Assembly (NCBI GenBank): GCA_963826695.1
Contig: CAWGXZ010000001.1
Coordinates: forward strand, 248,001 to 312,000
Source of the DNA: CAWGXZ01 sp963826695
GTDB taxonomy: Bacteria > Pseudomonadota > Gammaproteobacteria > Burkholderiales > Burkholderiaceae_C
Reading direction: 5' to 3'
Length of the DNA: 64,000 bases
Below are positions 9,173 to 17,222 of this stretch, one piece after another. The position numbers and the translations under genes were made by a program. Below the pieces are notes generated by a model that saw nothing but the letters and a program-made list of their open reading frames with translations, did no database searches and was not told where the DNA came from. Each line of letters starts with the position of its first letter. Position 1 is the stretch's first letter.

Positions 9173-9415
9173 TCAGCCCTTGCTCTGGCCGCCGCCCTGC
9201 TTGCCGCGGCCGGTGATTTCCTGCAGTTCGTCGATTCGCCGTGACGCATCGGCCTTGCTGAGGTTTTCGTCGAACGGCTGCTTGGCTTCCTCGCTGAGCG
9301 TCTTGAGATAGGAGCGCTGGGCGCCGGTCATCGGCTCGTCGCCGGTGACCCAGTCGGCCGGGTCCTTTTCCATGTTGCCCTGGTCGGCGGTTTCCTGGGT
9401 GTGCTTGTCGGTCAT
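9173..9415 (-). CDS. DUF3072 domain protein
   Basis: A small hydrophilic protein of 80 residues starting at ATG 9415 (MTDKHTQETADQGNMEKDP). The core PMTGAQRSYLKTLSEEAKQP is the recognisable signature of DUF3072, a family of short proteins found in many Proteobacteria and Actinobacteria whose function is unknown. There is no signal peptide or membrane segment; the C-terminus is Gly/Gln/Lys-rich. It is a single gene, convergent with the phospholipase gene and divergent from the amidase. The 20 extra residues readable upstream of the ATG look untranslated. Confidence 0.75.
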   Translation of the reverse strand: MTDKHTQETADQGNMEKDPADWVTGDEPMTGAQRSYLKTLSEEAKQPFDENLSKADASRRIDELQEITGRGKQGGGQSKG

Positions 9416-9596
9416 GGTCTGCTCCGATGGATGAGGGGAATGACTGTCGATAAACACAGCAAACCAGGGGCCCAACCATCACGACGCGACCGGCGCCGGC
9501 CTGGCGCAGTGCACGGCATTCGACCGCGATAGCCGCAGCGTCTCGGCCATGCATGCCTCGCGGCAGCCCTTCTGCCGGCTGCGCCGAGAATGCGCC

Positions 9597-10991
9597 ATGG
9601 CCCTGCACGATCTCTCCGCCACCGAACTCGTCGCCGCCTTCGGCGCCCGCAGTCTGTCACCGGTCGAAGTGCTGCGCGCGGTGCTCGCCCGCATCGAGGC
9701 CTGGGAGCCGCAGCTCTGCGCCACCTGGGCACTCGACGCCGACGCGGCGCTCGCTGCAGCGGCCGCATCCGAGGCGCGCTGGCGGCGCGGCGAACCGCTC
9801 GGTGCGCTCGACGGCGTGCCGGTGATGATCAAGGAGAACATCGCCACGCGGGGCGTGCCGATGCCGCTGGGAAGTGCTGCCACCCAGCTGCACCCGGCCG
9901 AGCGGGACGCGCCACCCGCCGCGCGGCTGCGCGAATCCGGCGCGGTGATCGTCGGCAAAACGACGATGCCCGACCTCGGCATGCTGTCGTCGGGGCTGTC
10001 GAGCTTCCACCGGCTGGCGCGCAACCCGTGGGACCTGCGCCTCGGCCCCGGCGGCAGCAGCGCCGGCGCGGCTGCGGGCGTGGCCGCCGGCTACGGCCCG
10101 CTGCACCTGGGCACCGACATCGGCGGATCGCTGCGGCTGCCCGCAGGCTGGTGCGGCATCTTCAGCCTGAAGCCGAGCCTCGGACGGGTGCCGATCGACC
10201 CGCCCTACGCCGGCCGTGCCGCCGGGCCGATGACGCGAACCATCGCCGACGCGGCGCTGGCGATGCAGGTGCTGAGCCGCCCCGACGTGCGCGATGCCAC
10301 CGGCCTGCCGTACCAGCCGATCGCCTGGGAGCGGCTCGAGCGTGAACCGCGCGGCCTGAAGCTCGGTCTGTGGCTCGACGCTGGCTGGGGGCTGCCGCTC
10401 GACGGCGAGATTCGCGCGGCCGTGCTGGCGGCTGCCGCCGCCTTCGAGCAGGCCGGTGCGGTTGTCGAGCCCGTCAGCCCGTTCATCACCCGGGAAATGG
10501 CCGACGGCATGAACGACTTCTGGCGCATGCGCGCCTGGCTCGACATCGCCGCGCTCGGCGACGAGCGACGCTCGCGAATGCTGCCCTTCATCGTCGACTG
10601 GGCTCGCGGGGCGTCGGGCTACGGCGGCGAACGCGTCTTCCGCGCCTACAGCCAGATGGCGGCGATCCGCGATGCGACGGTGCGCGCCACGGCCCGCTTC
10701 GACTTCGTGCTTTCGCCGACGGCCCCGATGCCGGCTTTCGCGGCCGAGCTGCCGTCGCCGAACAACGACTTCGAGCGGCCGTTCGAGCACATCGCCTTCA
10801 CCCTGCCGTTCAACATGAGCGAGCAACCCGCCGCCAGCATCGGTTGCGGCACGACCGCAGGCGGTCTGCCGATCGGCCTGCAGATCGCCGCCCGGCGCCA
10901 TGACGACCTCGGCGTGCTGCAACTCGCCGCCGCCTGGGAGCAAATGCGGCCGGCGCCGCCGGCATGGCCCGAGCCCCCGGAATCGGCTTGA
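9597..10991 (+). CDS. Amidase (amidase-signature family)
   Basis: A 464-residue amidase-signature enzyme from ATG 9597 (MALHDLSATELVAAFGARSL, typical N-terminus). The Ser-cisSer-Lys catalytic set is visible: Lys in VMIKENIATRG and the two serines in GPGGSSAGAAAGVAAGY plus TDIGGSLRLPA. The enzyme hydrolyses C-N amide bonds in the cytoplasm. No GatB or GatC gene is nearby, so it is more likely a general or aryl/aliphatic amidase than the GatA subunit. The upstream in-frame codons at 9549-9596 lack family similarity. It stands alone between divergent and convergent neighbours. Confidence 0.88.
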   Translation: MALHDLSATELVAAFGARSLSPVEVLRAVLARIEAWEPQLCATWALDADAALAAAAASEARWRRGEPLGALDGVPVMIKENIATRGVPMPLGSAATQLHPAERDAPPAARLRESGAVIVGKTTMPDLGMLSSGLSSFHRLARNPWDLRLGPGGSSAGAAAGVAAGYGPLHLGTDIGGSLRLPAGWCGIFSLKPSLGRVPIDPPYAGRAAGPMTRTIADAALAMQVLSRPDVRDATGLPYQPIAWERLEREPRGLKLGLWLDAGWGLPLDGEIRAAVLAAAAAFEQAGAVVEPVSPFITREMADGMNDFWRMRAWLDIAALGDERRSRMLPFIVDWARGASGYGGERVFRAYSQMAAIRDATVRATARFDFVLSPTAPMPAFAAELPSPNNDFERPFEHIAFTLPFNMSEQPAASIGCGTTAGGLPIGLQIAARRHDDLGVLQLAAAWEQMRPAPPAWPEPPESA

Positions 10992-11021
10992 GTGGACAAA
11001 GCCGCCGCAGCCGCGCAGCGC

Positions 11022-11426
11022 TCAGCGCGGCGAGCGGTTGGTACCCGGCGTCACGGTGCGGCGCTCCCGGATCACGCCGCCCTGCTCGACGCTGCCGCTG
11101 CTGGTGCCTTCGCCGCGTGCCAGCGCGCGGCAGGCCTCGCGCCCCGACTCGGGTTGTGCATCGCATCGCGCCAGCGCGTTGCGCTGGAAGTCGCCCGTGG
11201 TGAGTCCGCCGCGGCGCGACTCCGCAAGGGCGGCAGCCACCTCCTTGAGGCAGGTGGCGCGGTCCTGCTGCGACTGGCCGCTCATGCAGGCGGCGCGCTC
11301 GGCGCGGTAGGCCGCCTGGGCGCCGCTGCCGCGTTCGGCGGTCGCAGCCATGGCGCCGGTGCAGCAGAAGCCGAGCACCAGGGTGAGTTGCAACTGCAGC
11401 CGGTTCGTTCGAAACGAATGGTTCAT
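11022..11426 (-). CDS. Conserved secreted protein with four cysteines, unknown function
   Basis: A 134-residue protein starting at ATG 11426. Residues 1-28 form a Sec signal peptide (MNHSFRTNRLQLQLTLVLGF then CCTGAMA). The mature part has paired cysteines (AACMSG, ATCLKE, ARCDAQ, EACRAL) spaced as in a small disulfide-bonded helical protein, and an Arg/Ser/Gly-rich tail. Similar short exported proteins are common and uncharacterised in Burkholderiales; no function can be given. It is transcribed divergently from the His-rich protein gene 124 bases away. Confidence 0.65.
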   Translation of the reverse strand: MNHSFRTNRLQLQLTLVLGFCCTGAMAATAERGSGAQAAYRAERAACMSGQSQQDRATCLKEVAAALAESRRGGLTTGDFQRNALARCDAQPESGREACRALARGEGTSSGSVEQGGVIRERRTVTPGTNRSPR

Positions 11427-11550
11427 GGCAAGTCCTTGAAAAGCCGCCGATGCGGCGGCGCCCGGACACGGGAGCAGTCGGCGCGCCTTCGCGCATCCGG
11501 CGCGGCCGCATGGGCGTACACGTGACTGCCGAGTTGCATACTCGCCGTCG

Positions 11551-12111
11551 ATGCCGAACCCACTGCCCACCACACGGACATTCTCCGGTCGCAGCGCCCG
11601 CTGCGCGGCCGTGCGCTGGGCGTTCGCCCTGTTGCTGCTGTGCATCGGCTGGCAGGCCGTCCTGCTGCCGGCGCAGCGCACTGCCGGCCAGGCGCATTTC
11701 CATCGTGCGAGCCAGATTGCGCTCGACGACACGGCCGAGCACATCGATGACCAGGCTCACGACCACGGCCACGAGGTCGAAGACGATCAGCCGCTGAATG
11801 CAGTCACCGGCGCTGAAGGCGATGTATCGACCTTGCAGGTGACGGCGCCTCACCACCACTCGGAGATCGGCCATCACGACCACGCGGACGAAGCACGCGA
11901 CGTGGTCTACCTCGACGAGGGCCCCGCCGAGCCGGGTTCGACGCTGACGCATGGACTGAAGCGTGTTGCCGGCGATGCCGACGGGCTGTTGTCGGCAGGG
12001 CCTTGCCGACTCGGTGATGCACCCGCGTGCGTGGCACCGACTGCACGCTTGCCAAGCGACGCCTCGCACATCGTTTCCCCGATGGAGCGCCCGCCCCGCC
12101 GCACGGCGTAG
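11551..12111 (+). CDS. Histidine-rich exported/membrane-anchored protein preceding a TonB receptor
   Basis: A 186-residue protein with one N-terminal hydrophobic segment (WAFALLLLCIGWQAVLLPA, about residues 23-41), then a charged domain with many histidines: HFH, EHIDDQAHDHGHE, PHHHSEIGHHDHADE. Such clusters bind Zn, Ni, Co or Cu. The C-terminus ends in MERPPRRTA, which resembles the RPP/RAPP ending of short DUF2946-like proteins and of the second receptor-linked small protein at 19384-19761. It sits directly upstream of, and on the same strand as, a TonB-dependent receptor gene, so a periplasmic metal-binding or metal-handing role is likely but inferred. I do not know a named family for it. 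Confidence 0.6.
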   Translation: MPNPLPTTRTFSGRSARCAAVRWAFALLLLCIGWQAVLLPAQRTAGQAHFHRASQIALDDTAEHIDDQAHDHGHEVEDDQPLNAVTGAEGDVSTLQVTAPHHHSEIGHHDHADEARDVVYLDEGPAEPGSTLTHGLKRVAGDADGLLSAGPCRLGDAPACVAPTARLPSDASHIVSPMERPPRRTA

Positions 12112-12242
12112 ACGGGTCCGAACTGCGCCCGGCCCGGCCGGCGCGGCTTTTCATTCGCCTTGCGCGCGCTGCGACGAGCCGCGCGCACACGCGCACCGCC
12201 ATCGATTTGCCCGGCCTCCGAGCGGCCGGTTGGGGAAACACC

Positions 12243-14342
12243 GTGTCCATTCCATTTCCAGCGGCCCTGCGACGCAGGCAGCCCGCCTGTCGGCATTCCG
12301 CAACGCTGCGCCCGTGCGCCCTGTTCGTCGCCCTTGCCGCCTCGCATCCCGCCTGGGCCGGCGGCGAGCAGCTGCTCGAACGCGTCGTCGTCACCGGCTC
12401 GCGCGCCAATCCGGTCGGCAGTGCCGATTCGGCCAACGCCGGCACCGTGACGCAGAAGCAGCTCGAAGCGCGCACCGCCTACCGCCCGGGCGAACTGCTC
12501 GAAGCGGCACCCGGGCTGATCGTCAGCCAGCACAGCGGCGAGGGCAAGGCCAACCAGTTCTACCTGCGCGGCTTCAATCTCGACCACGGCACCGACCTGC
12601 GCACCAGCGTCGACGGCATGCTCGTGAACCAGCGCAGCCACAGCCACGGCCAGGGCTGGACCGACCTGAACTTCCTGATCCCGGAGCTGGCAACCGGCCT
12701 GCGTTACAAGAAGGGTCCGTACGACGCGAGCGAGGGCGACTTCTCCTCGGCCGGCGTGGCCGATATCCGCTATGCCGACGAACTGCCGCAAGGCATTGCC
12801 AAGGTCGGCTTCGGGCAGAACGGCTACCGCCGGGTGTTGCTCGCCAATTCACCGGCTTTCGCTGCGGGCAAGCTGCTCTACGCGCTCGAAGGTCTGCGCA
12901 ACGACGGACCTTTCACCCGGCCCGACGACTACCGCAAGCTCAACGGCGTGCTGCGCTATTCGCAGGGCGACGCGGCCGACGGCTGGAACGTCACGGCCAT
13001 GGGCTACCGCGCGCGCTGGAACGCCACCGACCAGATACCGCTGCGCGCGGTGCAGAACGGCCAGCTCGGCCGCTTCGACCTGATCGATCCCACCGATGGC
13101 GGCGAAGCCCACCGCTACAGCCTGTCGGGCGGCTGGCGGCGCAGCGGCGAGAACTCGTCGACCGAGGTCAACGCCTATGTGGCGCACTGGAAGCTGAATC
13201 TCTTTTCCAACTTCAGCTACTTCCTCGACGACCCCGTGCGGGGCGATCAATTCGCCCAACCCGACCGGCGGACGATGACGGCCGTGAACGCGCGCCACAG
13301 CTGGACGGCCAGCGCCTTCGGACGGAAGGTCGAGAACCAGGTCGGCGTGCAGCTGCAGAACGACAACATTCACAACGCCCTGCAAAGTACGCAGGCGCGG
13401 TCGGTCGTCTCGACCACGCGAAGCGACCGCATCGTCGAGAGCAGCATCGGCCTCTGGGCCGACAACGCGACTCGATGGACGCCGAGCTTCCGCACCGTGG
13501 CCGGCGCCCGTGTCGACAGCTACCGCTTCAATGTGCGGAGCGACCGGCCGGAAAACTCGGGCAAACGCACCGCGAGCATCGTCAGCCCGAAGCTCAACCT
13601 GATCTTCGGTCCTTGGGCAGCGACCGAGTTCTACGTCAACATGGGCAGCGGCTTCCACAGCAACGACGCCCGCGGGACGGTGATCACCGTCGACCCGAAG
13701 ACCGGCGATCCGGCACAACGAGTGACGCCGTTGCCGCGATCGAAGGGCCTCGAGTTCGGCGTGCGAACCTCGCCGCTGCCAGGGCTGCAGACCTCCCTTG
13801 CGGTCTACGGCCTCGACCAGGCGTCGGAACTGGTTTTCGTCGGCGATGCCGGCACCACCGAGGCCGGCAGGCCGAGCCGGCGAATGGGCTTCGAGCTGGC
13901 CAATTACTACCGACTCGGCGAATGGCTGACGGTCGACGCCGACTTGGCGTTTGCCCGGGCACGCTTTCGCGACACCGCGCCCGAGGGCCAGCGCATTCCG
14001 GGTGCCGTCGAAGGCGTGGCCTCGCTGGCTCTCGCGGTCGACGCGATCGGGCCCTGGTCGGGCGCGATGCAGTTGCGCTGGTTCGGGCCGCGGCCGCTGA
14101 CCGAGGACAACACGGTGCGCTCGAAAGCCACCGCCACGCTGAACGGCCGCCTCGGCTACAAGGTCACGCCCAAGGTGCAGCTGGCGCTCGAAGGCTTCAA
14201 CCTCACCAACCGCAAGGCGTCGGCAATCGACTATTACTACGCCTCGCGCCTGCCGGGAGAAGCTGCCGCAGGCGTGCCGGACATCCACTTCCACCCGATC
14301 GAGTCGCGCTCGTTCCGGCTGTCGATGGCACTCGCTTTCTGA
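12243..14342 (+). CDS. TonB-dependent outer-membrane receptor (probable metal/chelate uptake)
   Basis: A 699-residue TonB-dependent receptor starting at GTG 12243, which gives a signal peptide ending near AALASHPAWAG. The plug domain has a TonB-box-like ERVVVTGSR followed by YRPGELLEAAPGLIVSQHSG, FYLRGFNLDHGTD, and the His-containing loop VNQRSHSHGQGW. The barrel follows and ends FRLSMALAF with the terminal phenylalanine expected for BAM recognition. It imports a scarce ligand across the outer membrane using TonB-ExbBD. The ligand is not shown by the sequence; the His-rich gene just upstream suggests a metal. Start alternatives upstream would disrupt the signal peptide. Confidence 0.83.
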   Translation: MSIPFPAALRRRQPACRHSATLRPCALFVALAASHPAWAGGEQLLERVVVTGSRANPVGSADSANAGTVTQKQLEARTAYRPGELLEAAPGLIVSQHSGEGKANQFYLRGFNLDHGTDLRTSVDGMLVNQRSHSHGQGWTDLNFLIPELATGLRYKKGPYDASEGDFSSAGVADIRYADELPQGIAKVGFGQNGYRRVLLANSPAFAAGKLLYALEGLRNDGPFTRPDDYRKLNGVLRYSQGDAADGWNVTAMGYRARWNATDQIPLRAVQNGQLGRFDLIDPTDGGEAHRYSLSGGWRRSGENSSTEVNAYVAHWKLNLFSNFSYFLDDPVRGDQFAQPDRRTMTAVNARHSWTASAFGRKVENQVGVQLQNDNIHNALQSTQARSVVSTTRSDRIVESSIGLWADNATRWTPSFRTVAGARVDSYRFNVRSDRPENSGKRTASIVSPKLNLIFGPWAATEFYVNMGSGFHSNDARGTVITVDPKTGDPAQRVTPLPRSKGLEFGVRTSPLPGLQTSLAVYGLDQASELVFVGDAGTTEAGRPSRRMGFELANYYRLGEWLTVDADLAFARARFRDTAPEGQRIPGAVEGVASLALAVDAIGPWSGAMQLRWFGPRPLTEDNTVRSKATATLNGRLGYKVTPKVQLALEGFNLTNRKASAIDYYYASRLPGEAAAGVPDIHFHPIESRSFRLSMALAF

Positions 14343-14373
14343 GGCGCAGGGGCCGCGCTGCGCGGGTGTCGGT

Positions 14374-14395
14374 CCCGACCCGCTTCACGGTCGGG
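14374..14395. terminator. Hairpin after TonB receptor gene, possible terminator
   Basis: CCCGACC at 14374-14380 pairs with GGTCGGG at 14389-14395 across an 8-base loop, 32 bases after the receptor stop codon and before the PAP2 gene. There is no run of T after the stem, so intrinsic termination would be weak; an mRNA 3' end stabiliser is equally possible. Confidence 0.35.
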
Positions 14396-14493
14396 GCAAG
14401 GCCACGTCGCTTCGGCAGCCGACCCCAGGGCGTCAGGGCATCATCCGACCCCCGGAACCGCTCGAGCGCCGACCGCCTCACCGGCCAACCACG

Positions 14494-15264
14494 ATGGTCT
14501 TCGATCTTGTTCGCCATGCTGCCGAACTCGCGCTGGTCGTCGCTGCCATCTACTTTGCGCTGACGTTGGGTTCACGGCGCTGGCGGCCGGGCTGGTCGAC
14601 CCCTCTGGCCGAGCGTCGGCTGCTGGTCTGGCTGCTGATCGGGCTTGCCGCCACGGCGGCCCAAGTTGCCGAGGAGGTGCTGGGCAAGCCGGCCGGGCCG
14701 CTCGACCAGGCGATCCTGTGGTTCCTGCACCGGCATGCTCCCGCCGAAACCGTCGGCTTTTTCCAGGCAGTGACCAACTGCGGCACGTCGAAGGTGCTGC
14801 TGCCGCTGGTCACCCTGGCCGCGGTCGTGCTCGCGGTGGCCGAGCGGCGCCGCGAAGCCTGGCAGCTGGTGCTTTCAGGATATGGCGCCGCGGCGCTGAT
14901 GGCGACGCTGAAGACAGCCATCGGCCGCCAGCGGCCACAGCTCTGGCAGACCGACTGGTACTGGGGATCGAGCTTCCCCAGCGGCCATACGCTCGTCACC
15001 AGTGCGGTGGCGACGGCGGCGGCGCTCTGCATTGGCCGGCTGCAGCCGCGTTGGCGTGTGCCCGCGCGTGCAGCCGCGCTGCTGTGGCTCGCCGTGATGG
15101 GCTTGTCGCGGATGGTGCTCGGCGTCCACTGGCCGAGCGACGTGCTCGCGGCGGCGTGCCTGGGCATCCTGCTCTCGCTGGTGATCGACCAGGCGCTCGC
15201 GCTGCACGAACGCAAAAGCGCGGCGGCCGCGCTTCAGCGCGGCGGCGGCAAACCGGCCAGGTAG
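14494..15264 (+). CDS. PAP2-family membrane phosphatase
   Basis: A 256-residue integral membrane protein with about six helices, starting at ATG 14494. The three phosphatase motifs of the PAP2 superfamily are present: KTAIGRQRPQLW (K-x6-RP), SSFPSGHTLVTS (PSGH) and SRMVLGVHWPSDVLAA (SR-x5-H-x3-D). It should hydrolyse a lipid phosphate such as phosphatidate, undecaprenyl diphosphate or lipid A phosphate on the periplasmic face of the inner membrane; the substrate is not decidable. Its last 31 bases overlap the 3' end of the convergent cytochrome gene. Confidence 0.87.
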   Translation: MVFDLVRHAAELALVVAAIYFALTLGSRRWRPGWSTPLAERRLLVWLLIGLAATAAQVAEEVLGKPAGPLDQAILWFLHRHAPAETVGFFQAVTNCGTSKVLLPLVTLAAVVLAVAERRREAWQLVLSGYGAAALMATLKTAIGRQRPQLWQTDWYWGSSFPSGHTLVTSAVATAAALCIGRLQPRWRVPARAAALLWLAVMGLSRMVLGVHWPSDVLAAACLGILLSLVIDQALALHERKSAAAALQRGGGKPAR

Positions 15265-15836
15265 TCGACCAGCAGGTCGATGTCCTGCAGCGACAGCGCC
15301 TGCGCTGCCGAGGTCATCACACCGTCCATGTCGGCACGGGTCGACGCCTTGAACTGGCGCAGCTGGTCGCGCAGGTATTCCGGCTGCTGCCCGGCGATGC
15401 GCGGAATGTGCTGCTGCCCCATCAGGTTGGCGGCGTGACACGCGGTGCAGTTGTTCTGCGCCGACAGGCGCGGCCCGGCTTCGGCCGCCGCCGGCGGCGC
15501 GCTGTGGCCGGTCGCGAGCAACTTCTGCGACGAGAAGTAGGCGGCGAGGTCGTTCAGGTCGGCGTTGCTCAGGCCGGCAGCGATGGGCGTCATGATTTCG
15601 TGCTTTCGCTTGCCCTCGCGGAACTGGAAAAGCGACGAAACAATGAACTGCCGGGGCTGCGCAGCAAGCGACGGAAACGCCGGGTTGGTCGAGTTGCCCC
15701 CGGCGCCATGGCAGGCAACGCAGACCTCGGCCTTGACCCGGCCCTCCTCGACGCCCGCGACGGCGGGCAGCCCGAACGCCGCCGCCAGCGCGGCAACGGT
15801 TGCCGCGAGCGCGGTGCGCGCGAGCCGCTGCTTCAC
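15234..15836 (-). CDS. Dihaem cytochrome c (c4-like)
   Basis: A 200-residue exported protein with two haem-binding sites, CVACHG (N-terminal half) and CTACHA (C-terminal half), the two-domain pattern of cytochrome c4. The signal peptide is about residues 1-27 (ALAATVAALAAAFGLPAVA). It starts at GTG 15836, which overlaps the stop of the upstream dehydrogenase gene as GTGA, so translation is coupled. It most likely receives electrons from that periplasmic dehydrogenase and passes them to a terminal oxidase. Tail-to-tail it overlaps the PAP2 gene by 31 bases. Confidence 0.85.
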   Translation of the reverse strand: MKQRLARTALAATVAALAAAFGLPAVAGVEEGRVKAEVCVACHGAGGNSTNPAFPSLAAQPRQFIVSSLFQFREGKRKHEIMTPIAAGLSNADLNDLAAYFSSQKLLATGHSAPPAAAEAGPRLSAQNNCTACHAANLMGQQHIPRIAGQQPEYLRDQLRQFKASTRADMDGVMTSAAQALSLQDIDLLVDYLAGLPPPR

Positions 15837-17071
15837 CGGGCGTAGCTCACGCGGTAGATGACGCCGTTGTAGTCGTCGGAGACGAGCAGCGCGCCGTCGG
15901 GCATCTGCAATACGTCGGCCGGCCGGCCCCACATCGGCGGGTCGCCCTTCTCGTCGGTCAGGAACCCTTCGAGGAAGGGCTGCGACTTCGGCTTCCCCTT
16001 GGCATCGAAGCTGACCCGCACCACGTTGTAGCCCTGCTTGACGCTGCGGTTCCACGAGCCATGCTGGGCGATGAACATGCTTTCGGCGTATTCCTTGGGG
16101 AACATCTTGCCGGTGTAGAAGCGCAGGCCCATCGGCGCCACATGGCCGCCGAGCTTCAGCTTCGGCGGGGTGAACTCGGCGCAGTTGCGGTTCTTGCCGA
16201 ACTGCGGGTCGACGAAGTCGCCCTGATGGCAATACGGGAAGCCGAAATGCTCGCCCTTCTGCGTCAGCACGTTGAGCTCGTCGGCCGGCAGGTCGTCGCC
16301 GAGCCAGTCGCGCGCATGGTCGGTGAACCAGAGCTGGCGTGTGCGCGGATGGAACGTCATGCCGACGCTGTTGCGCACCCCGAGGGCGACATTCTCGAGC
16401 GTTCCGGACTTCGGATCGACGCGCAGGATGGCCGCTTCCATGGCGGTCGGCATGGTGATGTTCTGCGGCGAGCCGACGTTGAAGTAGAGCTTGCCGTCGG
16501 GCCCGGCGACCAGGTATTTCCAGAAGTGGCCCGGCTGCTTCGTCGGGTCGAGATCGTCGATCACGACCTTGGCCTCGGGCGGCTGGTCGAGCCGCTCCTC
16601 GATGCCGTCGTAGCGGGTGATGCGGTGGCGCTCGGCCACAAACAGCGTGCCCTTGTCGAAGGCAACACCGTTGGGCGCATTGAGGCCTTTCAGAATCGTC
16701 TTGACCTCGCGCTTGCCGCCGCGGTCGACGATCGCATAGACATTGCTGAGGTTGCGGTTGCCGACAAAGACGGTGCCCTTGTCGCCGAGGGTCATCGAGC
16801 GCCCTTCGGGCACGCCTTCGGCCCACACTTCGACCTTGAAGCCCGGCGGAACCTTGAGCTTGTCGAGCGGCAGCTCGCTCGCCGGACGACCGGTCAGGTG
16901 GGGCGCGAAAGGATGCAGCGGCGACTGCGCGAGCTCGGGCGACATGCCCTGTTTCCACGCCGGCGGGGCGGCTGGCGCGGGCGCAGCGGCCGGGGCAGCA
17001 GGCTGTGCCATGGCAGCAGCGGCAAATGTCGAGGCCAGCGCCAGGCTGGCACCGCGAATCATCGTCTTCAT
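15833..17071 (-). CDS. PQQ-dependent sugar dehydrogenase (sorbosone dehydrogenase-like)
   Basis: A 412-residue periplasmic beta-propeller protein. Signal peptide residues 1-22 (MKTMIRGASLALASTFAAAA), then an Ala/Pro linker, then the propeller with LNAPNGVAF, VGSPQNIT, GVRNSVGMTFHP, LWFTDHARDWLG, HFGFPYCHQGD, FIAQHGSWNRS and LLVSDDYNGVIYRV. These match the L-sorbosone/glucose dehydrogenase group that uses PQQ bound in the propeller. AGGAG lies just before ATG 17071. It probably oxidises a sugar or aldose derivative in the periplasm and delivers electrons to the translationally coupled cytochrome encoded next. No PQQ biosynthesis gene is in view. Confidence 0.83.
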   Translation of the reverse strand: MKTMIRGASLALASTFAAAAMAQPAAPAAAPAPAAPPAWKQGMSPELAQSPLHPFAPHLTGRPASELPLDKLKVPPGFKVEVWAEGVPEGRSMTLGDKGTVFVGNRNLSNVYAIVDRGGKREVKTILKGLNAPNGVAFDKGTLFVAERHRITRYDGIEERLDQPPEAKVVIDDLDPTKQPGHFWKYLVAGPDGKLYFNVGSPQNITMPTAMEAAILRVDPKSGTLENVALGVRNSVGMTFHPRTRQLWFTDHARDWLGDDLPADELNVLTQKGEHFGFPYCHQGDFVDPQFGKNRNCAEFTPPKLKLGGHVAPMGLRFYTGKMFPKEYAESMFIAQHGSWNRSVKQGYNVVRVSFDAKGKPKSQPFLEGFLTDEKGDPPMWGRPADVLQMPDGALLVSDDYNGVIYRVSYAR

Positions 17072-17222
17072 TGTTGTCTCCTTAAGGGGCCGGGGTCACG
17101 TCGCCCGCGCTGGCCATTGCAGCACCGTCGGCCGGGCGGGGCGAGAAATTACAGCCGCCGAGTATTCACGACCGGGAGACAAGTTGCCAGAGGGCCAACC
17201 CAGGGTTCGATCCTCCGCCGGC

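Noticed and set aside
17165..17190. A segment that resembles the B12 box of cobalamin riboswitches
   Set aside because: On the strand where it fits, no gene follows, and the preceding riboswitch core is missing.
17204..17213. GGTTCGATCC, the T-loop sequence of tRNAs, near the end of the ZnuD-like receptor gene
   Set aside because: Flanking bases do not form a T-stem or acceptor stem and no D- or anticodon arm can be drawn upstream; a chance match is likely in this much sequence.
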